From an uncultured Eubacteriaceae bacterium (lineage in GTDB: Bacteria; Bacillota; Clostridia; Eubacteriales; Eubacteriaceae), in the NCBI GenBank assembly GCA_947625585.1, contig CANQOZ010000053.1:1-7842 (forward strand): a stretch of 7,842 nucleotides of DNA. The letters are read 5' to 3'. Shown piece by piece: positions 1 to 5,634 of the stretch; the stretch's first letter is position 1; every line of letters starts with the position of its first letter. The notes under the pieces were generated by a model. That model was not told the DNA's origin. It ran no database searches and was given only the letters and a program-made list of their open reading frames with translations. The position numbers were made by a program, and so were the translations under genes.

Positions 1-1268
1 TCAGGTAATCTGATACTTTCGAAGTCAGTTTCTTCTCCTCCAACTTCATCAATTAAATAGTCACGGAACTCTTCAGATATTGTTACAGGATATTCACTAA
101 CATTATCTATTCGATCCATTAATTGAAAAACATCACCAAAAACTGCTGCTGCATTTGCTCTATTTAATTCTTCTATTATTAATAAATATGGATGAATTTC
201 ATCGGATTTAGAATTTTTAATAGCTTTGGCATAGATTCTTGCAAATGGTCCAGGAACAAATTTATAAGTCAATGTTTGTGTTTCCTTATCCATAGCTGGC
301 TTATAAGTTCCAACAAAGTTAGCATAAGTATAATCAGGATGAAAAGTGACTCGTTCATAATCAGAATCGGATTCTAATAATTCCTCCTTTTGTTGATTTA
401 GTTTATGACTTTTACCGGTTCCTGGTGCTCCACATAAAAGTAAATTCCTAGGAAAAGGACTTTCAAAGTCAGTTTTATAATTAATTTTAAATTCTTTATT
501 TGGAATTTCCTCTGATTCATTATTGAGTATTGATTTATCTGAAACTTTATCTGTCTTACTAATAAATTCTTCTGTTTTTACTAGGTCATCTACTACTTTT
601 GGAAAAGCTAAAGCAGGAATCTGGGCTTCTTCTTTAATCAAATGGAGTTGTCCAATTAAATTGTAATAATTATCTTCAGGTTTTATTCCAAATCGACGTA
701 ATAAATCTTTAATGAGACTTTCTTTATAAATTGGATACAACTTATCTGGAAAGAGTAAATATAAGTACTTTCTTATAAAAATACGACGAGTATAATCACC
801 AAGTATTTCGTAAAGTTTTCTGTCAAGTTTAGTATAATCTTCAAAAGAATCTAACTCCTCTGAAGAGAGATAATTACACGCTTCCAAAAGTTTTTTACGA
901 ATATCTAAAGCTTGTTTAGTAGCTTCATCTAAACTAATATTCTTAGCATGAAGATCTCTCCAACTATTCGCTTTTTCACTCCAATATAAAATTCTTTTGC
1001 CAGCAATTCCTCCTTTTATTTGACCAAAATTAAGTCCTATATCTTGATCGTATTCTAAAACATAGAACAGACTATGATCTTCTTTTGAACCAAATATAAA
1101 ATCTAAAACTTTTGATTCATCTACATTCTTAATAACATCAGGTGAAAATTCATCTTGGAATTTTTTAATAATGGACATATTATTTTGATTTAATTCATTA
1201 AATTTTTCTTTATTTCTTTCATAATAATCACTTAATTGATTCCCAATTCTTGCACATTCATTACTCAT
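1..1268 (-). CDS. McrB-like AAA+ NTPase (partial, C-terminus beyond left edge)
   Basis: An open frame of 422 complete codons runs from the ATG at 1268 to the window edge. The start is supported by GGAG at 1277-1274, 5 nt upstream. Residues 1-230 form an N-terminal region I do not recognise; it includes an aromatic stretch around 163-182 (RKYLYLLFPDKLYPIY). The AAA+ core begins near 270: Walker A GAPGTGKS at 280-287, a McrB-like FHPDYTYANFVGTYKP segment at 309-324, and a Walker B-like segment LLIIEELNRAN at 362-372 followed by GDVFQLMDR. The FH-x-x-Y-x-Y-x-x-F pattern and the EELNRAN box are typical of the GTPase subunit of McrBC type IV restriction, in which McrB recognises modified DNA and recruits the McrC nuclease. 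Sensor motifs and any mcrC would lie left of the window. The family is clear; the substrate and restriction role are inferred. It is the last of three codirectional genes. Confidence 0.82.
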   Translation of the reverse strand, partial: MSNECARIGNQLSDYYERNKEKFNELNQNNMSIIKKFQDEFSPDVIKNVDESKVLDFIFGSKEDHSLFYVLEYDQDIGLNFGQIKGGIAGKRILYWSEKANSWRDLHAKNISLDEATKQALDIRKKLLEACNYLSSEELDSFEDYTKLDRKLYEILGDYTRRIFIRKYLYLLFPDKLYPIYKESLIKDLLRRFGIKPEDNYYNLIGQLHLIKEEAQIPALAFPKVVDDLVKTEEFISKTDKVSDKSILNNESEEIPNKEFKINYKTDFESPFPRNLLLCGAPGTGKSHKLNQQKEELLESDSDYERVTFHPDYTYANFVGTYKPAMDKETQTLTYKFVPGPFARIYAKAIKNSKSDEIHPYLLIIEELNRANAAAVFGDVFQLMDRIDNVSEYPVTISEEFRDYLIDEVGGEETDFESIRLP

Positions 1269-1294
1269 ATTTACTCCAATAGAAATCTATTCTA

Positions 1295-1338
1295 AAAAGC
1301 TCTACATAACAAAGAATTTTATGTTAAGTAGAGCTTTT
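1295..1338 (-). terminator. Imperfect 17-bp hairpin between phosphatase and McrB-like genes
   Basis: Arms 1295-1311 and 1322-1338 pair over 17 positions with one mismatch (1306/1327) around a 10-nt loop. The outer 11 bp (AAAAGCTCTAC with GTAGAGCTTTT) are perfect. Read on the minus strand, the second arm ends in GAGCTTTTTAG, a short U-run as in an intrinsic terminator. It lies 18-61 nt past the phosphatase stop and ends 26 bp before the McrB-like start, so it would terminate or attenuate read-through between the two genes. It could also act on plus-strand transcripts, which end in CTTTTAA. The U-run is short, so efficiency is uncertain, and an archaeal host would not need the hairpin. Confidence 0.6.
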
Positions 1339-1355
1339 AATCATTAATTGTTCAT

Positions 1356-3164
1356 TTATTCCTCTTTGAATTCAGATTTAGTAAATTCTTCTGGATCCTG
1401 TTTAACTTCCAATCCAACAATTGTAATATCATCAAATTGCTCAGCCCCATCTGCGAATTTATCTATGTCCTGTCTAATGTCTTTAATAATTTCCTTAACG
1501 CTATGTTTATAATTAGCTTTGACTATTTTTTCAAGACGATCAAATTCGTAGAATTCCTGAGCTTCATTTTGAGCTTCAACTACACCATCAGTATATACAA
1601 AGATCTTATCACCCTTTTGAAGTTTAAGATCGTACAATTTATATGGAAGTCCTCCAAAAGTAGCTAGAGCTAAGTTTGGTTTAGTTTTTATAAACTGGAC
1701 CTCACCATCTTCATGGACCAATAGTGGTGGTTCATGACCGGCATTTATAAAAGTAACTGTTCCAGTTGAAATTTCATAAATTCCCATCCATGCTGTAATA
1801 AAAAGCATTTCAGCATTATTTTCACTTAAAATATCATTGGCTTTTTCAATAATGCTATTAACTGGTTCACCAGGTAAGGATTGAGTTTGGATAATAACAG
1901 TTCCTAACATCATAAACAGAGCTGCTGGAACACCTTTACCTGATACATCACCAACTACAAATCCTAGATGGTCATCATCAATCATAAAATAATTATAGAA
2001 GTCACCACCAACTTCACGGGCAGGATTCATAATCGCTGAGATTTCAAACTCTTCTCGTTTTGCTATCTCAGGTATTTCCTGTGGTAGCATACTCATCTGA
2101 ATATTTGTAGCTAGATCAAGTTCAGCCTGAACACGTTCACGTTCCTTTGTAGCTTCAGCCAAGTTTTTAATATATTCATTAATATCGGTTTCGAGTTTTA
2201 AAATACTTTCAGCAAGTGTCTGAATTTCATCCCCAGTTTTAATCTCTTTTAAGGATTCAGATATCTGATTATTATTTTCTACAAAACTACTGGTCCCTCT
2301 AATAATAGAAAGGATTGGTTTAATGAACATTCTTCTATTTATGGAGATATAAATTAAGATAAAGACTACACCAATTAGAACGGTCAAACATCCAACTAAT
2401 AGTAAATAACGATGTAGAAGATTCTGAAGAACACTTGTTGTAATTGAAACTCCTATAAATCCAATTAGATCACCGTTTTGATTTAAAATAGGTTCTTCAA
2501 CTGAAAAAGAGGTAAATCTCTTATTTGAATCATCTCCCATAACTAATTCAGTTTCTAAGAACTGAGGAGATTTGTCTTTATATAAAGTATTTAAAGCTTC
2601 AAGTTCTGGTCCATTAGCTAAAAACAATCCTCCCGGTTGATCAGATTTTCTGTCTTTTGGAGTTAAGCTTGGACTTCGATAATAAGTACATACAACCTTA
2701 TTATTTTCCTTTGTAATCATATTATAGACTTCTTCATCGGGACTTTCAGTTTCCAGATATTTAAGATAATTCTTATCATATGTTTCACTATAATCCCCAA
2801 TATAGATATCAAGTCCATCAATACTATTTCTTAAATAAGTAGCTTGTTTAACTAACTCTTTATAGCTAGGTTGTTGACTGATTTGTTCAAATATAGGTTG
2901 ATCATAACGATAGAATTTATCCGCTAAATCCTTCATGTCCTTTTCATATTGGTCGATATTAAGGTTATCTCTTATTACCTGAGCTATTTCCTGAGACTTA
3001 TCGTTGTAAGTTTCTTTAATCGTAGCTGAGAATTCAGAATACCCGATAATACAGGAAGCTAGGCTGATTATAAGTCCAAATAAAATAATAAGTAAAACCT
3101 GCTTAACTGTAATCTTATTTAATAAATTCCTTACTTTACCAGTCAATTGTTTAAGTTTACTCAT
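1356..3164 (-). CDS. Membrane sensor SpoIIE/RsbU-type PP2C serine phosphatase with HAMP
   Basis: A 602-aa protein predicted to dephosphorylate phosphoserine/threonine on a partner, classically a STAS-domain anti-anti-sigma factor. Order: basic N-terminus; TM1 about 22-41; extracytoplasmic Cache-like sensor region about 45-250, ending in the EEPILNQNGDLIGFIGVSI pattern; TM2 about 253-275; HAMP-like linker about 277-330; coiled linker to about 350; SpoIIE phosphatase domain about 350-586. Metal-binding aspartates are visible: D388 in GGDF, D406 in GDVSGKG, D526 in TDG and D578/D579 in DDIT. LATNIQMSMLP at 351-361 and NAGH at 474-477 are family signatures, so the enzyme looks intact. The start is supported by GGAG 5 nt upstream; TATAAT at 3186-3181 (minus) precedes it but lacks a good -35. 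It begins 43 bp after the Fic stop, so co-transcription is plausible. No STAS or anti-sigma kinase gene is in the window, so the substrate is unknown. Confidence 0.93.
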   Translation of the reverse strand: MSKLKQLTGKVRNLLNKITVKQVLLIILFGLIISLASCIIGYSEFSATIKETYNDKSQEIAQVIRDNLNIDQYEKDMKDLADKFYRYDQPIFEQISQQPSYKELVKQATYLRNSIDGLDIYIGDYSETYDKNYLKYLETESPDEEVYNMITKENNKVVCTYYRSPSLTPKDRKSDQPGGLFLANGPELEALNTLYKDKSPQFLETELVMGDDSNKRFTSFSVEEPILNQNGDLIGFIGVSITTSVLQNLLHRYLLLVGCLTVLIGVVFILIYISINRRMFIKPILSIIRGTSSFVENNNQISESLKEIKTGDEIQTLAESILKLETDINEYIKNLAEATKERERVQAELDLATNIQMSMLPQEIPEIAKREEFEISAIMNPAREVGGDFYNYFMIDDDHLGFVVGDVSGKGVPAALFMMLGTVIIQTQSLPGEPVNSIIEKANDILSENNAEMLFITAWMGIYEISTGTVTFINAGHEPPLLVHEDGEVQFIKTKPNLALATFGGLPYKLYDLKLQKGDKIFVYTDGVVEAQNEAQEFYEFDRLEKIVKANYKHSVKEIIKDIRQDIDKFADGAEQFDDITIVGLEVKQDPEEFTKSEFKEE

Positions 3165-3207
3165 ATTTACTCCGCATTTAATTATACGACTTCAGTTATT
3201 TATTCTA

Positions 3208-4104
3208 TTAATGTTTATAGGGAATCTTAAAATAATCCAAATCTTTTTTAAACATATCTTGGGCAGTTAAACAAGTATCTCTAAGATAACCACGTTCATT
3301 GTTCCACTCCGATAATCCTCGATAATAAAACATTTTTAAATTATCATTAATAATAAATGGAACAATATTATTTTTTAAACATTCCTTAAACATTATCAAC
3401 CGACCAATTCGTCCATTACCATCTTGAAAAGGATGGATTCTTTCAAATTTAACATGAAAATCAAGAATATCATCAAACGATATTACTTCTTTACTATTAT
3501 ATTCATTAATTAACTCTCTTACTGCCTCTTTTACTTTAGCAGGAGACGTCGTTTCTCTATTTCCAACTTCATTTGGCAATTTTTTATATTCACCTACAGC
3601 AAACCAATCCTTTCTTGAATCACTAGTATCATTTTTCAATACTTTATGTAGGTCCTTAATAAACTTCTCGCTTAAAGGTTTTTGAGCTGAATCAATTATC
3701 ATATCAATACATCTAAAATGGTTAATGGTTTCTATAACATCATCTACGTTTATAACCTCATTTTCAATTCCAACAGTGTTCGTTTCATAAATAAAACGAG
3801 TTTGTTCATGAGTTAACCTACTACCTTCAATGTGGTTTGAGTTATAAGTTAGATCTATTTGAATTTTATGATATATTCTTCCCTTTAATTTACTTGCCTT
3901 TTCATGCTTCAAGAAATCTAGTAAAGTTTTGGGAATATTTCTCTTTTTATTTTTCCGTTCTGGTCTTGTTGCTGTTTCAGGTATGTTCCATGTTTTACCA
4001 GTAATAAAAGAACCTGGTATTTTTCCTGTTGCACAGTAATTTCTGACTGTTCTTTCTGAAAGTTTCCACTTTTTAGCTACTTCAGCTACAGTTAAATAAT
4101 TCAT
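3208..4104 (-). CDS. Fic-domain protein with N-terminal helix-turn-helix
   Basis: A 298-aa protein. Residues 1-42 are an excisionase/MerR-like HTH (LTVAEVAKKWKLSERTVRNYC, then GKIPGSFITGKTWNIP), implying DNA binding. The Fic fold follows, with catalytic motif HPFQDGNGRIGR at 224-235 (H224, D228, N230, R232, R235 all present). Fic enzymes usually transfer AMP from ATP to a hydroxyl side chain of a target protein. An inhibitory motif of the S-x3-E-G type (SNHIEG, 89-94, Glu93) lies before the core, as in class II self-inhibited Fic proteins. The enzyme should therefore be active but restrained; the target cannot be read from sequence. No Shine-Dalgarno precedes the ATG; the TATAAAAA box at 4131-4124 begins 27 nt upstream, compatible with a leaderless message in an archaeal host. 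It is the first gene of the minus-strand cluster. Confidence 0.93.
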   Translation of the reverse strand: MNYLTVAEVAKKWKLSERTVRNYCATGKIPGSFITGKTWNIPETATRPERKNKKRNIPKTLLDFLKHEKASKLKGRIYHKIQIDLTYNSNHIEGSRLTHEQTRFIYETNTVGIENEVINVDDVIETINHFRCIDMIIDSAQKPLSEKFIKDLHKVLKNDTSDSRKDWFAVGEYKKLPNEVGNRETTSPAKVKEAVRELINEYNSKEVISFDDILDFHVKFERIHPFQDGNGRIGRLIMFKECLKNNIVPFIINDNLKMFYYRGLSEWNNERGYLRDTCLTAQDMFKKDLDYFKIPYKH

Positions 4105-4123
4105 AATGTTTTACTGAATTGAA

Positions 4124-4189
4124 TTTTTATATCGGCAAGAAAATAAAATAAATTTAATAAATAATATCGCTTTTTGCCTATATCGGCAA
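4124..4189 (-). promoter_or_regulatory. fic promoter region, two possible readings
   Basis: Two promoter readings are possible. In an archaeal host, TATAAAAA at 4131-4124 lies 27 nt before the ATG and would start transcription at or near it, giving a leaderless message; this fits the absence of a Shine-Dalgarno. In a bacterial host, TTGCCG at 4189-4184 and TATTAT at 4166-4161, separated by 17 nt, resemble -35 and -10 elements and would give a leader of about 50 nt. Both readings use or overlap a copy of the 15-bp direct repeat, so a protein binding the repeats would control this gene. Confidence 0.4.
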
Positions 4190-4193
4190 GAAA
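4128..4193. repeat. Pair of 15-bp direct repeats upstream of fic
   Basis: TATATCGGCAAGAAA occurs at 4128-4142 and again, identically, at 4179-4193, 51 bp apart (about five helical turns). One copy overlaps the TATA-like box of fic and the other overlaps a possible -35. A partial match (ATATCGC) lies between them at 4164-4170. Because fic encodes an HTH domain, these are candidate operator sites for autoregulation. Alternatively they are a small in-frame duplication (17 codons, encoding LYRQE twice) in the coding relic on the plus strand. Confidence 0.6.
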
Positions 4194-4276
4194 CAGGAAA
4201 AGATTTGAGGTTAAAATTTCTTAATGATTCAATTGTTGATGTAAACGATAAAAAAGACTTATTTTTTAAATCTTAA

Positions 4277-4640
4277 TCAGTTATATAGAAGCTAATGAAT
4301 TTGAGGAATAACTAATAGAACTAAGAAGCGCTAGCAACTTCATTAGTTCAATTAGTATAATTTTAAATTTGAACAGAATAATAAATAAGAAATTGGTAGT
4401 GGGAACTTTTTATAATCCTGCTTTCATTATGTTTTACTTTGACTTTTCGCTTGAAAGAAGACAGGTCGAAAACTTTTCGAACAATCAGGTCTCTTTAAAT
4501 AGTTTTAACTCAATTTTGATCATTTTAATAAGCTTGAACTGAGGTCATTTAGTTAAAACTCTATAAGTTACTAACTCAAAGTTCTTATTTTATATGTATA
4601 TTAAGATCTCCACTTGATAAGTGTTTTAAATTTCAAATTG
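4277..4640. other. Non-coding interval with hairpins
   Basis: No credible gene is seen. Visible structure: an 8-bp inverted repeat CTAATGAA (4292-4299) with TTCATTAG (4339-4346); the palindrome TCGAAAACTTTTCGA at 4466-4480 flanked by two CAGGTC copies (4462-4467 and 4486-4491); a perfect 10-bp inverted repeat AGTTTTAACT (4501-4510) with AGTTAAAACT (4551-4560); and a small hairpin CACTTGATAAGTG at 4611-4623 followed by TTTT, a weak plus-strand terminator candidate. It may be the distal part of the minus-strand RNA proposed from 4771. Confidence 0.4.
4501..4560. repeat. 10-bp perfect inverted repeat
   Basis: AGTTTTAACT at 4501-4510 is the exact reverse complement of AGTTAAAACT at 4551-4560, with 40 nt between the arms. 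It could form a stem in RNA from either strand or mark the ends of a lost small element. AT-rich composition makes chance possible. Confidence 0.45.
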
Positions 4641-4647
4641 TATAATT

Positions 4648-4771
4648 ATCAGCCGGCTGATTAAGCCCATTAAAAATGGTTGAATCAAAAGACTGTTGCG
4701 AACAACAAACCGTAAGGGATAATTATTCACGTGAATGGAAGTATTTAGCATACTTCAAATGAATTCATTAT
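4648..4771 (-). ncRNA. Candidate structured RNA, family not recognised
   Basis: Reading the minus strand from the predicted start near 4771, at least four compact helices follow one another: GAAGTAT with ATACTTC (4756-4738, 5-nt loop); the palindrome ATTCACGTGAAT (4736-4725); TGTTG-TTCG-CAACA (4707-4694), a stem closed by the stable UUCG tetraloop only in the minus-strand RNA; and GATT..CCATT with AATGG..AATC (4686-4659), a stem with an internal loop. The perfect 14-bp palindrome ATCAGCCGGCTGAT (4648-4661) ends the block. The segment is visibly richer in G+C than its surroundings, as expected for a stable RNA in an AT-rich genome. The 3' end is not fixed, because no U-tract terminator follows the last palindrome. 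It does not look like tRNA, tmRNA, RNase P, SRP RNA or a riboswitch I know. Confidence 0.4.
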
Positions 4772-4777
4772 ACTAGT

Positions 4778-4806
4778 ATTATAGCACAATAACGACGATT
4801 TGTCAA
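4778..4806 (-). promoter_or_regulatory. Perfect consensus sigma-70/sigma-A promoter
   Basis: On the minus strand TTGACA (4806-4801) and TATAAT (4783-4778) are separated by exactly 17 nt, matching the bacterial housekeeping consensus at all 12 positions and at the preferred spacing. A start is expected near 4771, inside the palindrome ATACTAGTAT (4779-4770). No coding frame follows for hundreds of bases, and the next structure is the hairpin series at 4756-4648, so it most likely drives that RNA. In an archaeal host this match would be coincidental or of bacterial origin. Confidence 0.6.
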
Positions 4807-5485
4807 GTACTATTTATGCCATTTTCTAAATTTTTTAGCAAATTTATTATAGTTTTGAGTATCTTAATAAGGAATTCTATAATTATCTTACTTTACTTAA
4901 TACTTATTATCTTTAACTAGACATTTTAGCATCTTATCACAGACAATTAGAATCAAAATGAACGTTATTGTTTAACTGCTATCCTGATAATCTTGAATTC
5001 CAACTTTTCTATAATTCTTGCTTAAATTCGATTATGGCTTTAATAATGTACCCACTAATTACTAATTCTAAACATTATATTTCCCTTTTTAGAACTTTTT
5101 TCAATTATTTTATTCTATAATTCTCAAATTTAATTCTTATCTTTCTTATAAATCTTAACGATTTCTAACTTTAACTTAACATTCGTTTTCTTTCTCTTAT
5201 TTTTTCTTAATTTTTATTAAGAAAAAGAGATAAAAACTTATTAAAAAGATGATAATATTAAGTAACGGAATATCGTCTAAAGTGTTTCTAACTAAAAATA
5301 GTTTAGTTACATTTAAGATATTTTGTTTAGTTCATATGTAATAAACATCTATAGGAATTTTTAAGAAATACCCAAGGAATATAAGGAAGGAGGAATCGGG
5401 ATTAAAGATTTTTCGTAAAAGTAATAATCTGTTTGAAATTAAGTAGGAAATCATAACAATAACGATTTATCTATTTAAATTAAAT
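4807..5485. other. AT-rich gene-free interval left of the insertion sequence
   Basis: No open frame with a start and ribosome site is seen. Simple structures only: an 11-bp perfect hairpin with a TTTT loop (arms 5201-5211 and 5216-5226, extendable by TCTC/GAGA past a bulge) and an 8-bp hairpin TAACTAAA/TTTAGTTA (5289-5296 and 5302-5309). A purine-rich stretch at 5384-5400 contains AGGAGG but no start codon at a suitable distance. The last bases (5477-5485, AAATTAAAT) form the IS target. Confidence 0.5.
5479..5485. repeat. Left copy of 7-bp target duplication ATTAAAT
   Basis: ATTAAAT directly precedes the left IS end and recurs directly after the right end at 7462-7468. ISL3 elements usually duplicate 8 bp. 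The nearby repeat copy at 7765-7780 shows the uninterrupted site as AA-ATTAAAT-TTTATAA, which agrees with a 7-bp duplication here. Confidence 0.7.
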
Positions 5486-5512
5486 GGCTCTTACGTTTGT
5501 TTGGTTATTTTT
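5486..5512. repeat. Left terminal inverted repeat of the IS
   Basis: Begins GGCTCTTACGTTTGTTTGG and extends to 5512. It matches the reverse complement of 7435-7461 at 26 of 27 positions, with one mismatch at position 11 (T here, A in the right end). Identity stops at 5513. Confidence 0.92.
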
Positions 5513-5590
5513 GAAAAATCATTAAAAATAAATGTTACTATTAATACGCAGAATCATTAAATTCTGTTCATAACAATTCTAAGATTAAGA

Positions 5591-5628
5591 TACCCCAAAA
5601 TCAAAAAACAAATAACGATTTTGGAGTA
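5591..5628 (+). promoter_or_regulatory. Transposase leader hairpin burying the ribosome binding site
   Basis: Arms 5591-5602 (TACCCCAAAATC) and 5617-5628 (GATTTTGGAGTA) pair at 11 of 12 positions around a 14-nt loop. The second arm contains the only Shine-Dalgarno of the transposase, GGAG at 5623-5626, 8 nt before the ATG. Folding would hide this site. Several IS families are known to limit translation of read-through transcripts by such structures; applying that here is inference. Confidence 0.6.
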
Positions 5629-5634
5629 CAAAGA

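Larger units (their letters stand above)
4118..4276 (+). pseudogene. Possible coding relic, perhaps N-terminal piece of an Rpn-like protein
   Basis: A plus-strand frame stays open from 4118 to the TAA at 4274-4276 with no ATG at its head. Its last part reads like real protein: LYRQETGKDLRLKFLND, then SIVDVNDKKDLFFKS. The pattern aromatic-x-x-E-x-x-K-D-L-x-x-x-F-L-N resembles the N-terminal region of Rpn/PD-(D/E)XK transposase-like nucleases (FGxExNKDLLIxFLN). A second protein-like run in another frame follows at 4270-4308 (ILISYIEANEFEE), as if frameshifted. There is no start codon, ribosome site or catalytic core, so at most this is debris. The Rpn link is an inference from a short pattern and could be chance in AT-rich DNA. 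Confidence 0.25.

Noticed and set aside
192..377. Plus-strand 61-codon open frame
   Set aside because: It lies antisense within the McrB-like gene, which has Walker A and other conserved motifs; a shadow frame.
1437..1667. Plus-strand 76-codon open frame
   Set aside because: Antisense to the conserved SpoIIE phosphatase domain; no ribosome site; a shadow frame.
4128..4193. CRISPR-like direct repeats
   Set aside because: Only two short copies 51 bp apart, no array, no cas genes; better explained as operator sites or a small in-frame duplication.
4611..4646. Plus-strand promoter TTGATA...TATAAT
   Set aside because: The spacing is 21 nt, too long for a sigma-A promoter, and the -35 lies inside a hairpin with no gene downstream.
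4648..4771. tRNA, tracrRNA or riboswitch
   Set aside because: The TTCG lies in a 4-nt tetraloop and not a 7-nt T-loop, there is no acceptor pairing, no cas9 or CRISPR repeat nearby, and no known riboswitch core motif.
5384..5400. Strong Shine-Dalgarno-like AGGAGG on the plus strand
   Set aside because: No ATG, GTG or TTG follows at a usable distance and the frames close within a few codons.
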